Part shown: positions 26,928 to 37,245 of the stretch, one piece after another
How positions within the stretch are numbered: the first letter of the stretch is position 1
Layout: each line of letters starts with the position of its first letter
The notes under the pieces: generated by a model
What the model saw: the letters and a program-made list of their open reading frames with translations, nothing else
The model's database searches: none
Told to the model about the DNA's origin: nothing
Translations under genes and position numbers: made by a program
Assembly (NCBI RefSeq): GCF_003318235.1
Contig: NZ_QOCG01000006.1
Span: forward strand, 310,001-374,000
From: Loktanella sp. D2R18
GTDB taxonomy: Bacteria > Pseudomonadota > Alphaproteobacteria > Rhodobacterales > Rhodobacteraceae
DNA length: 64,000 bases
Reading direction: 5' to 3'

Positions 26928-28325
26928 ATGATTCCAGTTCAGGGCTACGCAAATAAAACTCTTGCCGTTTTGGGATTGGGACGATCCGGCCGTGCGGCGG
27001 CAGCCGCGCTTATGGCGGGTGACGCAGATGTGGTGGTTTGGGACGACAGCGTTCCTGCGCGCGAAAGCGCGCAAGAGGCCGGGCTTGAAATTCGTGATTT
27101 GACCAAGGCGGGCGCATTTGACGGGATTGCCAAGCTAATCGTCAGCCCCGGCATTCCGCATCTCTATCCGCATCCAAATGCAGCGATTGCGGCCGCATGG
27201 GACGCCGCTGTGCCTGTCGACAATGATATCGGGTTGTTTTTTCAGTCCTTTGCAACCTCCGAGTGGGATAATTTTGATGTGGCCCCGCGTATTGTTGCGG
27301 TCACCGGGTCGAATGGTAAATCCACGACATCGGCCTTGATCCATCATATTTTGGTTGAAAACGGGCGCCCTGCGCAATTGGCAGGGAACATCGGGCGTGG
27401 GGTGCTTGATATCGACCCCGCGCATGATGGCGAAGTTGTCGTGCTGGAACTGTCTTCCTATCAAACTGACCTTGCACGATCATTGACCCCGGATGTCGCT
27501 GTGTTCACAAACCTGTCGCCTGATCATTTGGATCGACACGCGGGGCTGGGCGGATATTTCGCAGCCAAGCGTCGCCTTTTTGCGGAAGGCGGGCCAGACC
27601 GCGCGATTATCGGCGTGGACGAACCCGAAGGCCGCTATCTGGCCAATCAGCTGATCGAAGGCGCCGGTGATGACCGTGTGATCCAGATTTCTTCCGGCCG
27701 CAAACTGTCCCAAGGCTGGTGTGTTTTCGCGCGAAAAGGGTTTTTGGCTGAAATGCGTAAGGGCCGTCAGGTTGGCGCAATCGATCTGCGCGATATTGCC
27801 GGGCTGCCGGGCGCGCATAACCATCAAAACTCCTGCGCGGCCTATGCCGTGTGTCGCAGTCTTGGGCTTGGTCCCAAAGGGATCGAAGCCGCAATGCGCA
27901 GCTATCCAGGTCTGCCGCACCGTTCGCAATTGGTCGCGGATCATAACGGTGTACGCTACGTGAACGACAGTAAGGCAACCAACGTCGATAGCGCGGCTAA
28001 GGCGTTGCAAGCTTTCACAAATATCCGTTGGATTTGCGGTGGGCTGCAAAAAGAAGGTGGTTTGGGGGCTGTGCTGCCGCATCTAAACAACGTCGCCAAA
28101 GCCTATGTGATCGGGCGCGAGGCCGCTGATTTTGCGCGCCAGCTAGAAGGCGCCTCGACACAGGTGGTCCGCACGATGGAAGCTGCGGTCGCACAGGCTG
28201 TCAAAGATGCGCAGCCGGGCGACGTGGTTTTGCTGGCCCCTGCGGCGGCCTCGTTCGATCAATACGACAGTTTTGAGAAACGCGGTGACGATTTTATTGC
28301 CTGTGTGAACGCAGCGATAACGTAA
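26928..28325 (+). CDS. murD: UDP-N-acetylmuramoyl-L-alanine--D-glutamate ligase
   Basis: 465 aa cytoplasmic Mur ligase adding D-Glu to UDP-MurNAc-L-Ala. The ATP-binding loop GSNGKSTT is near 127-134, and [19 protein letters not shown] and NDSKATN are family blocks. An SD (GAGG) lies 6 bases upstream. mraY is not adjacent within the window; the gene opens the dcw block and faces the HI0933-like gene. Confidence 0.96.
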   Translation: MIPVQGYANKTLAVLGLGRSGRAAAAALMAGDADVVVWDDSVPARESAQEAGLEIRDLTKAGAFDGIAKLIVSPGIPHLYPHPNAAIAAAWDAAVPVDNDIGLFFQSFATSEWDNFDVAPRIVAVTGSNGKSTTSALIHHILVENGRPAQLAGNIGRGVLDIDPAHDGEVVVLELSSYQTDLARSLTPDVAVFTNLSPDHLDRHAGLGGYFAAKRRLFAEGGPDRAIIGVDEPEGRYLANQLIEGAGDDRVIQISSGRKLSQGWCVFARKGFLAEMRKGRQVGAIDLRDIAGLPGAHNHQNSCAAYAVCRSLGLGPKGIEAAMRSYPGLPHRSQLVADHNGVRYVNDSKATNVDSAAKALQAFTNIRWICGGLQKEGGLGAVLPHLNNVAKAYVIGREAADFARQLEGASTQVVRTMEAAVAQAVKDAQPGDVVLLAPAAASFDQYDSFEKRGDDFIACVNAAIT

Positions 28326-28347
28326 GGTGGATCAAGATCCACCCTAC
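28321..28347. terminator. Palindrome between convergent murD and HI0933-like genes
   Basis: GGTGGATC-AA-GATCCACC (28327-28344) with outer CGTA / TACG pairs forms a long hairpin that overlaps the murD stop and abuts the other gene's stop. It is the same repeat unit as at 16225-16289 and probably serves as a bidirectional transcript end. Confidence 0.6.
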
Positions 28348-29522
28348 GTGTTGGCGATGGCTTGCCCTGCGGCCCAACCTGATGACCACGCCCATTGGAA
28401 ATTATAGCCGCCTAGCCAGCCTGTGACGTCAACGCACTCGCCAATAAAATAGAGACCCGGAACCGATTTCGCACCCATCGTTTTGGACGAGAGCGCATCT
28501 GTATCAACGCCCCCCAATGTGACCTCGGCGGTGCGATACCCTTCGGTGCCCGATGGGGTCAGTATCCACGCAGTGATTTGATCGGTAATTTCTTGCAAGC
28601 GGGTGTCGCTTTGATCGGCGATATTGCCTGTCAGTTGCAGATCGGCGCTCAAAAAATCCACCAATCGCGCGGGCAAATATTGCCCCATTACCGTGGTCAG
28701 CGCTTTGCGCCCTTGGTTTTGCCGCGCAGCTCTCAAAAAAATTAGCAAACCCTCAGCAGGGTCGAGATTCACATCGATTGTGTTGCCTGCGTTCCAGTAG
28801 GAAGACGCTTGTAAAATAGCCGGGCCAGATAGCCCGCGATGGGTGAACAACAATGCCTCGTCGAACGCCGGGCCATGCGCGCTGACCCGTGCGGGCAGGG
28901 CGACGCCTGCAAGTGGCTTGAAGCGATCTTCGCCAAAGGTAAACGGCACAAGCCCCGCGCGGGTTTCTACGACAGGAAGGTCAAACTGCGCGGCGATTTG
29001 ATAGGCAAAACCTGTTGCCCCCATCTTGGGAATAGACTTACCGCCGCAAGCCACCACGAGGTTCTTTGCAATCACCTCCGTGATCTTCCCTTCGCGCATC
29101 AGGGTCGCGCGAAAATTGTGGCCGTCATGGCGAATATTGTCGACAGACGTTTGCAGCCAAAGCTGTGCGCCCGCTTTGTCCATTTCCGACCGTAGCATCG
29201 CGACAATGTCCTTGGCTGTATCGTCGCAAAACAACTGCCCCAAGGTCTTTTCATGCCAAGCGATCCGGTAGCTATCGACCAAGGCGATGAAATCCCACTG
29301 GGTATAACGCTTCAGCGCGGACTTGCAGAAATGCGGGTTTTGGCTGATGAAATTGGCAGGGCCAGCGTCCATATTCGTGAAATTACAGCGCCCCCCGCCT
29401 GAAATGCGAATTTTCTCGCCGGGGGACTTGGCATGATCGACAATCAATGTGCCGGGGCCAGCATGTGCCGCGCACATCATGCCAGCGGCGCCCGCCCCAA
29501 TGATCAGTGTGTTGATATCCAT
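28344..29522 (-). CDS. HI0933/YhiN-family FAD-dependent oxidoreductase
   Basis: 392 aa flavoprotein. The FAD dinucleotide fold is at the N-terminus (IIGAGAAGMMCA, about 7-18), followed by SPGEKIRISGGGRCNFTN (33-50), a signature of the BaiN/HI0933 family. The C-terminus GGYNFQWAWSSGWAAGQAIA completes the FAD site. Physiological substrate is unclear. It converges on murD. Confidence 0.9.
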   Translation of the reverse strand: MDINTLIIGAGAAGMMCAAHAGPGTLIVDHAKSPGEKIRISGGGRCNFTNMDAGPANFISQNPHFCKSALKRYTQWDFIALVDSYRIAWHEKTLGQLFCDDTAKDIVAMLRSEMDKAGAQLWLQTSVDNIRHDGHNFRATLMREGKITEVIAKNLVVACGGKSIPKMGATGFAYQIAAQFDLPVVETRAGLVPFTFGEDRFKPLAGVALPARVSAHGPAFDEALLFTHRGLSGPAILQASSYWNAGNTIDVNLDPAEGLLIFLRAARQNQGRKALTTVMGQYLPARLVDFLSADLQLTGNIADQSDTRLQEITDQITAWILTPSGTEGYRTAEVTLGGVDTDALSSKTMGAKSVPGLYFIGECVDVTGWLGGYNFQWAWSSGWAAGQAIANT

Positions 29523-29675
29523 AAGGTTGATGTGCCGTGGAACGCTGTCGCATGCAAGTGCAGTGCATGTATGCGTCTTCTGGGTTGCGTGATTTTGGGG
29601 CTAAGTTATCTTGAGGTTGAAATGAGGCCGTGATTCAACGCTACATACTTAAACAGATATTTTAGGAGAAAAATA

Positions 29676-31058
29676 ATGATTTAAGCAACATCTGATAGCG
29701 CAACCATTGATGTTAGCGCCGCGAATAACTGGGGGGCTGGATTCGTTGTAAATGTGACTGTGATTGCAATGCAAACGATCAATGGCTGGGTGTATGAATT
29801 CACGTTCGACGGCGATATTACCAGTATCTGGAATGCGCAGATTATCTCTCAGGCTGGGAATACATATACTGTACAGGCTATGGGATATAATGCAAATCTG
29901 ACTGCAGGAGCCAGCGCAAGCTTTGGTTTTGTCGGTTTGGGCGCGTTTGACAGTATCGCACCGATTTCAATTAATGACGAAATATTCGGCGGTGACGCAG
30001 GCCTTTCAAATCTAGCACTGGACGAGATTTCGATTGATGATGTGTCGTTCGACCATGACCAAACGGGTACGATCGTTGCGACCGTAACTTCGAATGGTGC
30101 GGCTGATGCGGATGCGTCGACACTTTCTTTGGTCGTTGCCACGTTTCCTGACTTTAACGCGGTTACTGATGTGCTGGAAACGCAAGCCTTGACGGCATTG
30201 GCAACGGGAACACAGCAAAACGTTTCGTTTGATCTGGAGGCTGCCGATCTGGATCCTGGCACGTATTGGGTCGCTGTCGTTGCTGATCCCGCGGGTGCAT
30301 TGGAAGAAGAAAACGAAGCAGATAACCTGACGCAGTGGATTGAAGTTACCGTAAGCGCGCCTCCGGTATTTACCGAAGGCGATGACGTCTGGAACGGGGA
30401 CGCGATTGGGACTGTCGGGGATATGTTAGCTGGCGATGATATTGCTATTGCCGTTGCGGGCGCGAACGATCAAATCGATGGCGGCGCAGGTATTGATACG
30501 TTGGATTTGTCGGGTTTTGACCAAGGTGTCAGCGCGTTGCCTGATGGTACGTCCGTTGTAGTCGGGGCCGCGGGGGCGGACAGTTTTGATTCCGTTTGGA
30601 CAAATTTTGAGAGCGTCATTGGGTCTAGCGCCGCAGATGTTTTGATGTTCGCAGATACGACAGTGCGTGACATCGATGCGGGCGGAGGTGACGATCTGGT
30701 GCTCGGGTCTTCGGGGAATGATACGATAGACGCAGGCAGCGGCAACGATCAGATTTCGGGCTGGGCTGGCGACGATGTGATTACCACTGGAACAGGGCAG
30801 GATGTTATTTTCCTTGTCGAAGCTGACGAAGGCCATGACACAGTGACGGATTTTGATGTTACGATGGACCTTTTGTATCTCAATACGCAGGGTGATCTCG
30901 GTTACGATCCGTTTGATGCCATGGTGCAGACCGCTGATGGGGTTTTGTTGACGCAGTCAAACACCGCAAGCGTTTTGTTATCTGGGGTTTCGTTGGACGA
31001 CTTAAGCGCGGACAATTTCATTTTGGATCCCTACTATGGGGATATAATGGCGGGGTAA
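29676..31058 (+). pseudogene. Secreted CBM2-CARDB-RTX protein with in-frame stop at codon 3
   Basis: An ATG at 29676 with strong SD (AGGAG, 7 bases) is followed by ATT and then TAA at 29682-29684. The same frame then continues uninterrupted to 31058. Directly after the stop it encodes the first strand of a family 2 carbohydrate-binding module (IDVSAANNWGAGFVVNV, then INGWVYEFTF...IWNAQI...YNANLTAGASASFGFVG). A CARDB-like beta domain follows (about 85-200 from 29754), then RTX calcium-binding nonapeptides (DAGGGDDLVLGSSGNDTIDAGSGND region). RTX proteins leave by type I secretion via a C-terminal signal. The first alternative start is GTG at 29754, which would remove the CBM2 N-terminus. Confidence 0.75.
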
Positions 31059-31209
31059 TTCCGCAAAAACAGGTGGTTACATAGATGCACAGCCCTACTT
31101 GAAGCCATCAGTGGGGCTGTCAACAATTTCAGTAGAATCATACGCAAATGCTGGTTATGCTGCGCTTAGACCCGGAAAACGGGCGGTTGAGGCAGTAAGG
31201 CGGTGATCC

Positions 31210-32379
31210 ATGACAGAAATGGTCTATGGGGCGGTCCCGGTACAATCCGGCGATCCGGTGATCCCACGGTGGTGGCGAACAATTGATAAATGGACCTTGT
31301 CGTGCATTTTGATCCTTTTTGGGGTTGGTTTGTTGCTTGGGCTTGCGTCGTCGCCGCCGTTGGCCGCGAAAAACGGGCTTGATCCGTTTCACTACGTGAC
31401 CCGGCAGGCCATTTTTGGCGGTGCTGCGATGGTGGTGATGTTCACCGTGTCGATGATGTCGCCAACGCTGGTGCGGCGTTTGGCGGTGATCGGTTTTCTT
31501 TGCGCCTTTGCCGCACTGGCAATGCTGCCCGTTTTGGGGACTGATTTCGGGAAAGGCGCGACGCGGTGGTATTCGCTTGGTTTTGCCTCGGTGCAGCCCT
31601 CTGAATTTCTGAAACCCGGCTTTATTGTCATGTCCGCATGGTTGCTGGCTGCGTCACAACAGTTGGGTGGCCCTCCGGGGAAACTTTATTCTTTTGTGCT
31701 GACCGTTGTGATCGTGCTGATCCTCGCGATGCAGCCCGATTTTGGCCAAGCCTGTCTGATCCTGTTTTCATGGGGCGTGATGTATTTCGTGGCTGGCGCG
31801 CCGATGTTGTTGCTAATGGTGCTTGCTGGGCTCGTCGTCTTGGGCGGGATGGTTGCCTATAATAGTTCCGAACACTTTGCACGTCGCATTGACGGCTTTC
31901 TTTCGGCCGATCTTGATCCGACAACGCAGCTTGGCTACGCAACAAACGCGATTCGAGAAGGTGGGTTTTTTGGTGTCGGTGTCGGCGAAGGCCAAGTGAA
32001 ATGGTCGCTGCCAGACGCGCATACGGATTTCATCATTGCTGTTGCCGCTGAAGAATATGGCCTGATCTGTGTGCTGGTGATCATCGCGCTTTATAGCGTG
32101 ATTGTTGTCCGTTCCCTACTACGTTTGATGAAGGAACGCGATCCGTTCATTCGCCTCGCCGGCACAGGATTGGCTTGCGTGTTCGGCGTACAGGCAATGA
32201 TCAACATGGGGGTTGCTGTGCGTCTGTTGCCAGCAAAGGGTATGACGTTGCCGTTTGTGTCTTACGGCGGATCATCGCTGATTGCAGGGGGCATTACGGT
32301 GGGAATGTTACTTGCATTTACCCGCGTGCGCCCGCAAGGCGAGATGGAAGATATTTTGCGGCGTAGGGCAGACAGATGA
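31210..32379 (+). CDS. ftsW: Peptidoglycan glycosyltransferase FtsW
   Basis: 389 aa SEDS-family polytopic membrane protein that polymerises septal glycan. About ten hydrophobic segments are seen. [23 protein letters not shown] (about 115-137) and the C-terminal block [20 protein letters not shown] (about 340-359) are diagnostic. It overlaps murG by four bases. Confidence 0.95.
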   Translation: MTEMVYGAVPVQSGDPVIPRWWRTIDKWTLSCILILFGVGLLLGLASSPPLAAKNGLDPFHYVTRQAIFGGAAMVVMFTVSMMSPTLVRRLAVIGFLCAFAALAMLPVLGTDFGKGATRWYSLGFASVQPSEFLKPGFIVMSAWLLAASQQLGGPPGKLYSFVLTVVIVLILAMQPDFGQACLILFSWGVMYFVAGAPMLLLMVLAGLVVLGGMVAYNSSEHFARRIDGFLSADLDPTTQLGYATNAIREGGFFGVGVGEGQVKWSLPDAHTDFIIAVAAEEYGLICVLVIIALYSVIVVRSLLRLMKERDPFIRLAGTGLACVFGVQAMINMGVAVRLLPAKGMTLPFVSYGGSSLIAGGITVGMLLAFTRVRPQGEMEDILRRRADR

Positions 32380-33476
32380 CGACATCACCACTGATGATTA
32401 TTGCGGCAGGCGGCACCGGCGGGCACATGTTCCCGGCGCAGGCATTGGCAGAGGCTATGTTGGAAAAGGGCTGGCGTGTCCGCCTATCAACGGATGCGCG
32501 CGGCGCGCGATATACCAGTGGCTTCCCTGACGCAGTCGAAGTCAACGTCGTCGGCAGCGCCACATTCGCGCGCGGTGGTATCCTTGCTAAACTTGCCGTG
32601 CCGTTTCGGATTTTAGGCGGCATTGCCGCAGCTAAATGGCGCATGCTGCGCGACCGCCCCGCGGTTGTCGTCGGTTTTGGTGGCTATCCGACGATCCCAG
32701 CCATGGCGGCTGCTTGGGTCTTGCGCGTTCCGCGGATGATCCACGAACAAAACGGTGTTTTGGGACGGGTAAATCAACTGTTCGCCAAGCGTGTGAATAA
32801 AGTGGCCTGTGGCACTTGGCCAACCGCGCTGCCCAAAGGCGTGACCGGCGAGCATACAGGTAATCCTGTGCGCGCGGCCGTTTTGGAGCGTGCCGCTGCG
32901 CCTTATATTCCGCCGGGCGATTACCCAATGTCGATTGTTGTGTTGGGTGGCAGCCAAGGCGCGCGGATCATGTCAGATTTTGTGCCGCCTGCGATTTCTG
33001 CACTGCCCGAACATATCCGCCGCAACGTGCGTGTCAGCCATCAGGCCCGCGCTGAAGACTTGGACCGCGTCACAAAATACTATGCGGACGAAGTGATCAG
33101 CGCCGATGTCGAGACGTTTTTTTCAGATGTACCCGACCGCATGGCGCAAGCGCAGTTGGTCATTTCACGATCAGGCGCGTCGACGGTTGCAGATGTCAGC
33201 ATAATTGGACGTCCCGCAATTTGGGTCCCCTACGCTGGTGCAATCCGGGACGAACAAACTGCGAATGCTGCCCAGTTGGTTGAAAGCGGTGCTGCCGTGA
33301 TCATGACTGAAGCAGAATTTGAGGTCGCGCCGCTGACCGCGATGATTGAAAAACTGCTGACAGACGAAGCGGGCGCGTTGCAGATGTCGCGCGCGGCCAT
33401 TGCCTGCAGCGTTCCTGATGCGACCGACCGTTTGGTTGCTCTTGTCGAAGAACTGGCCGGCCCGGCCCAAAAATAA
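32376..33476 (+). CDS. murG: Lipid II synthase MurG
   Basis: 366 aa GT28 glycosyltransferase adding GlcNAc to lipid I on the inner face of the cytoplasmic membrane. The N-terminal [16 protein letters not shown] (about 10-25), the [12 protein letters not shown] block (about 99-110), [11 protein letters not shown] (about 124-134) and the GGSQGAR nucleotide-binding motif (about 190-196) are all present. ATGA overlap with ftsW. Confidence 0.95.
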   Translation: MTTSPLMIIAAGGTGGHMFPAQALAEAMLEKGWRVRLSTDARGARYTSGFPDAVEVNVVGSATFARGGILAKLAVPFRILGGIAAAKWRMLRDRPAVVVGFGGYPTIPAMAAAWVLRVPRMIHEQNGVLGRVNQLFAKRVNKVACGTWPTALPKGVTGEHTGNPVRAAVLERAAAPYIPPGDYPMSIVVLGGSQGARIMSDFVPPAISALPEHIRRNVRVSHQARAEDLDRVTKYYADEVISADVETFFSDVPDRMAQAQLVISRSGASTVADVSIIGRPAIWVPYAGAIRDEQTANAAQLVESGAAVIMTEAEFEVAPLTAMIEKLLTDEAGALQMSRAAIACSVPDATDRLVALVEELAGPAQK

Positions 33477-33491
33477 GATGGAAGATATGCG

Positions 33492-34895
33492 ATGAACGCT
33501 GCTGCAACAAAACTGCCGTTGGATATTGGACCGATTCACTTTGTTGGGATCGGTGGCATTGGTATGTCGGGTATTGCCGAAGTGCTTATGGATCATGGCT
33601 ATGCGGTGCAAGGTTCCGACCTAAAGGCGTCAAAGATCACCGACCGATTGAAATCTTTGGGGGCCACCATTTTTGAAGGGCAACGCGCTGAGAACCTAGA
33701 TGGTGCGGCTGTGGTGGTGATTTCATCCGCGATTAAACCCGGTAATCCAGAATTAGACATGGCCCGCGCCCAAGGTCTGCCAGTCGTGCGCCGCGCAGAA
33801 ATGCTGGCGGAATTGATGCGGCTCAAATCCAATATCGCCGTCGCGGGCACGCATGGCAAAACCACCACAACAACGATGGTCGCCGCTTTGCTAGACGAAG
33901 GCGGGATCGACCCAACCGTGATCAACGGCGGGATTATCCATGCGTACGGGTCCAATGCGCGCATGGGGCAGGGCGAATGGATGGTGGTCGAGGCCGATGA
34001 AAGCGACGGCACTTTTAACCGTCTGCCCGCGACTATTGCGATTGTCACCAATATTGACCCCGAACATATGGAACATTGGGGGACCGAAGAAGCGCTGCAC
34101 AAAGGCTTTGACGATTTCGTGTCAAATATTCCGTTTTATGGGCTGGCTGTTTGCTGCACCGATGATCCCGATGTGCAAGCCTTGGTGGGGCGGATCACAG
34201 ACCGTCGCGTGACGACATTTGGGTTTAACGCCCAAGCAGATGTGCGCGCGATCAACCTGACCTATGTGGCAGGCGTGGCGCATTTTGACATCGCGCTGCA
34301 AGACGAAGGCACGACGATTGAGGGCTGTGAATTACCCATGCCCGGCGACCACAATGTGTCGAATGCGCTTTCCGCTGTGGCTGTGGCCCGGCACCTTGGG
34401 ATGAAACGCGACGAAATTCGCGCGGCTCTCAAAGGGTTCAAAGGCGTGAACCGCCGCTTTACTAAAGTTGGTGAAGTGGGCGGCGTGACTATCATCGATG
34501 ATTACGGCCACCACCCGGTTGAAATCGCTGCCGTGCTTAAGGCTGCACGCCAAGCGACAGAGGGCCGCGTGATTGCAGTACATCAACCGCACCGTTTTAG
34601 CCGCCTATCGCATCACTTTGATGATTTTTGCGCCTGCTTTAACGACGCCGATGTCGTTGGGATTTCCGATATCTTCTCGGCGGGCGAAGACCCAATTCCG
34701 GGTGCGAGCCGCGATGATCTTGTTGCAGGTTTAATCCGTCATGGTCACCGTGATGCGCGCAGTGTGACATCCGAAGATGATCTTGAAAAACTGGTGCGTG
34801 AAACCGCAAAACCGGGCGATATGGTTGTTTGTCTTGGGGCAGGGACGATCAGCGCTTGGGCCAACCGCTTGCCTTCACGGCTTGCCGCAAAATGA
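33492..34895 (+). CDS. murC: UDP-N-acetylmuramate--L-alanine ligase
   Basis: 467 aa Mur ligase adding L-Ala. [14 protein letters not shown] (about 20-33), the ATP loop GTHGKTTTT (about 119-127) and DDYGHHPVE (about 336-344) mark MurC. An SD (GGAAG) is 7-8 bases before the ATG. Its stop overlaps the DUF2484 start (ATGA). Confidence 0.96.
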   Translation: MNAAATKLPLDIGPIHFVGIGGIGMSGIAEVLMDHGYAVQGSDLKASKITDRLKSLGATIFEGQRAENLDGAAVVVISSAIKPGNPELDMARAQGLPVVRRAEMLAELMRLKSNIAVAGTHGKTTTTTMVAALLDEGGIDPTVINGGIIHAYGSNARMGQGEWMVVEADESDGTFNRLPATIAIVTNIDPEHMEHWGTEEALHKGFDDFVSNIPFYGLAVCCTDDPDVQALVGRITDRRVTTFGFNAQADVRAINLTYVAGVAHFDIALQDEGTTIEGCELPMPGDHNVSNALSAVAVARHLGMKRDEIRAALKGFKGVNRRFTKVGEVGGVTIIDDYGHHPVEIAAVLKAARQATEGRVIAVHQPHRFSRLSHHFDDFCACFNDADVVGISDIFSAGEDPIPGASRDDLVAGLIRHGHRDARSVTSEDDLEKLVRETAKPGDMVVCLGAGTISAWANRLPSRLAAK

Positions 34896-35149
34896 TGTCG
34901 CTGCTTGCAGCCGCGCTTTGGGTTGTTTTGGCATTTGTGATGCAGTCGATCCCGTCGAACGACAATCATTGGCGGCGGGCTTATGTGCTGATGGCCATCG
35001 GGTTGCCAATTTTGATTTGGGTCGTGGTTGCGAATGGCGCATGGATCGGGCTTGCCGTCTTTACCTTGGGTGCATCTGTTTTTCGCTGGCCGCTCTATTA
35101 TCTTTACCGTTGGGTGCGTGACAAATTGCGTACACGAAAGGACCTCTGA
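34892..35149 (+). CDS. DUF2484 family membrane protein
   Basis: 85 aa protein with two or three hydrophobic segments ([30 protein letters not shown]; a basic C-terminus [13 protein letters not shown]). It is a short family found between murC and murB in Rhodobacteraceae, function unknown. It overlaps murC by four bases and murB by one, so it is translated as part of the dcw operon. An alternative ATG lies 3 bases downstream of the chosen one. Confidence 0.85.
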   Translation: MMSLLAAALWVVLAFVMQSIPSNDNHWRRAYVLMAIGLPILIWVVVANGAWIGLAVFTLGASVFRWPLYYLYRWVRDKLRTRKDL

Positions 35150-36087
35150 TGCATGATCTTCCACAGGTGCGGGGCACGTTGACCGCAAATCGCGTATTGG
35201 CTGATCTCACTTGGATGCGTGTGGGTGGTCCGGCGGATGTGCTGTTCCAGCCTGCGGATTTGGATGACCTGTGTGCGTTTCTTGCCGCGCTGCCCGCCGA
35301 CGTACCTGTCTTTCCCATGGGCGTCGGGAGTAATCTGATCGTGCGCGACGGCGGCATTCGCGGCGTGGTGATCCGGTTGGGGCGCGGGTTCAATGGCATT
35401 GATGCTAGCGGTGAATATGTGGTCGCGGGCGCGGCGGCCCTGGATGCGCATGTCGCCCGCAAGACGGCACAAGCTGGGCGCGATTTGACCTTCTTGCGCA
35501 CAATACCGGGCACAATCGGCGGGGCTGTGCGGATGAACGCGGGCTGCTATGGAGCCTATGTCGCGGATGTTTTGATCGCAGTGAAAATCGTAACGCGCGC
35601 GGGCGAGGTTAAGGAACTACCCACCGCCGCGCTGCAATTGGCTTACCGTCAAAGCAATTTACCCGAGGGGGCAATTATTGTCGGCGCACGGTTTGCAGCC
35701 CCAAAGGCAGCCCCCGAAGAGTTGGCGCAACGCATGGTGGATCAGCTTGCTAAACGTGACGAAACGCAACCCACGAAAGACCGTACCGCCGGATCGACAT
35801 TCCGCAACCCGGCAGGGTTTTCATCCACGGGGCGTGCCGATGATGTGCATGATCTCAAGGCATGGAAGGTCATTGATGAGGCCGGGATGCGCGGTGCTAC
35901 GCTTGGCGGCGCTGTGATGAATGTGAAACACTCCAACTTTTTAACAAATGCGGGTGGGGCCACAGCCGCCGATCTTGAGGATTTGGGTGAGTTGGTGCGG
36001 AAAAAGGTTTACGATTCGCAAGCGATTAGACTAGAGTGGGAAATTATGCGGGTTGGCGAACGTACAGGCAGCGATCCCGCGGAATAA
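35149..36087 (+). CDS. murB: UDP-N-acetylenolpyruvoylglucosamine reductase
   Basis: 312 aa FAD enzyme reducing enolpyruvyl-UDP-GlcNAc to UDP-MurNAc. [15 protein letters not shown] (about 22-36), [12 protein letters not shown] (about 60-71), [17 protein letters not shown] (about 121-137) and the catalytic-serine block [11 protein letters not shown] (about 211-221) are present. It overlaps the DUF2484 stop by one base. Confidence 0.95.
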   Translation: MHDLPQVRGTLTANRVLADLTWMRVGGPADVLFQPADLDDLCAFLAALPADVPVFPMGVGSNLIVRDGGIRGVVIRLGRGFNGIDASGEYVVAGAAALDAHVARKTAQAGRDLTFLRTIPGTIGGAVRMNAGCYGAYVADVLIAVKIVTRAGEVKELPTAALQLAYRQSNLPEGAIIVGARFAAPKAAPEELAQRMVDQLAKRDETQPTKDRTAGSTFRNPAGFSSTGRADDVHDLKAWKVIDEAGMRGATLGGAVMNVKHSNFLTNAGGATAADLEDLGELVRKKVYDSQAIRLEWEIMRVGERTGSDPAE

Positions 36088-36163
36088 TGGGCCAAAAAAT
36101 GGCTTGATCCAAAATGGGTCACAAAATGACGGGTCACAAAGATCCGCAAAAAGGTGGTTGGGT

Positions 36164-36361
36164 ATGTCGAGCAGGGCAAACCCGGAAGATGTTGGAATTT
36201 TTGATCCTTCGATGACAGCGCAGGCAAGCGCTTCGTCGATCATCATGGATTCGCAGACAGGTTTTCGGGGCGAACAGTGCAAAGTTATTTTGACTGATGA
36301 CGGCCCGTCGGCCGCGTCTTCGGGCGTTTGGGTGTTAGAGGTTGCGTCATGCGAGGTTTGA
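36164..36361 (+). CDS. Hypothetical ORF (65 aa) at the position normally held by ddl
   Basis: An ATG with a good SD (AAGGTGG, about 8 bases upstream) encodes 65 residues (MSSRANPEDVGIFDPSMTAQ start; ILTDDGPSAASSGVWVLEV near the end). It overlaps the ftsQ start by 13 bases. It does not show the ATP-grasp motifs of D-Ala-D-Ala ligase, which usually lies between murB and ftsQ. It may be a small gene, a coupling leader for ftsQ, or a remnant. Confidence 0.45.
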   Translation: MSSRANPEDVGIFDPSMTAQASASSIIMDSQTGFRGEQCKVILTDDGPSAASSGVWVLEVASCEV

Positions 36362-37245
36362 TCCGACGCCCGGCCCATGCCGCGCCGCATGATCCGGCCC
36401 CATCTAAGCTGGGCTATCGTTACCAACGATTGCTGTTGACGCCGGGGTTTCGTGCGACGGTGCGTATCGGGGTGCCAATCGCGCTGATCGCGACAATCCT
36501 TGGCACGCATTTTTCTAACGCAGCAAACCGGGCTGCGGTTGCGGCGCAGATTGAAACGGCCATTCAGCAATTTCAGGACCGCCCACAGTTTATGGTCAAA
36601 GCGATGACCATTACAGGTGCCGATCAAGCGACAATGACGGATGTTATCGGGTTGCTGCCCAGCGATTATCCGGTGTCCTCGTTTGATGTGGATCTCGAAC
36701 AAACCCGCCTTGCGATTGAAAGCTTGGCCCCTGTGAAATCCGCAAGCGTCCGCGTCGGCGCTGCTGGCACGCTTGAGGTGCGGTTGACGCCGCGTGTGCC
36801 TTCGGCGCTTTGGCGCGATGGGGCGACCTTGCGGTTGATCGACGCAGAGGGCGTGGATTCTGGCTTTGTGACTTCGCGGTCAGATCGGCTTGATCTGCCG
36901 TTGATCGCAGGCGACGGGGCAGAACAACATATCCAAGAAGCGCTTGCGCTTTACGCGGCTGCCGGGCCGCTCGGCCCGCGTGTGCGTGGCCTGGTGCGTA
37001 TGGGTGAACGCCGTTGGGACATCGTGTTGGACCGCGAACAACGCATCCTTTTACCCGGCGAGGGGGCTGTTGCCGCGCTTGACCGGGTCGTGGCGCTGAA
37101 CGCAGCCCAAGACATGTTGGACCGCGATGTCACGGTTGTGGATATGCGCAATGCAGACCGCCCCACCTTGCGGATGAATGAAGAGGCCGTCGCGGCGATG
37201 CGCCGCGTGAATGAAACAGTATCGACAAACGGGGCAGGCAACTAA
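36349..37245 (+). CDS. ftsQ: Cell division protein FtsQ
   Basis: 298 aa bitopic inner-membrane protein. A short basic cytoplasmic tail (MRGLIRRPAHAAPHDPAPSK) precedes a membrane segment (about 40-57). The periplasmic POTRA-like domain (FMVKAMTITGADQATMTDVIGLLP, about 83-106) and the FtsQ beta domain follow. SD AGAGG sits 7 bases before 36349. One-base overlap with ftsA. Confidence 0.92.
   Translation: MRGLIRRPAHAAPHDPAPSKLGYRYQRLLLTPGFRATVRIGVPIALIATILGTHFSNAANRAAVAAQIETAIQQFQDRPQFMVKAMTITGADQATMTDVIGLLPSDYPVSSFDVDLEQTRLAIESLAPVKSASVRVGAAGTLEVRLTPRVPSALWRDGATLRLIDAEGVDSGFVTSRSDRLDLPLIAGDGAEQHIQEALALYAAAGPLGPRVRGLVRMGERRWDIVLDREQRILLPGEGAVAALDRVVALNAAQDMLDRDVTVVDMRNADRPTLRMNEEAVAAMRRVNETVSTNGAGN

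Noticed and set aside
36031..36702. 223-codon minus-strand frame between murB and ftsQ
   Set aside because: Overlaps the ftsQ coding start and has no recognisable domain or SD; it does not restore ddl.
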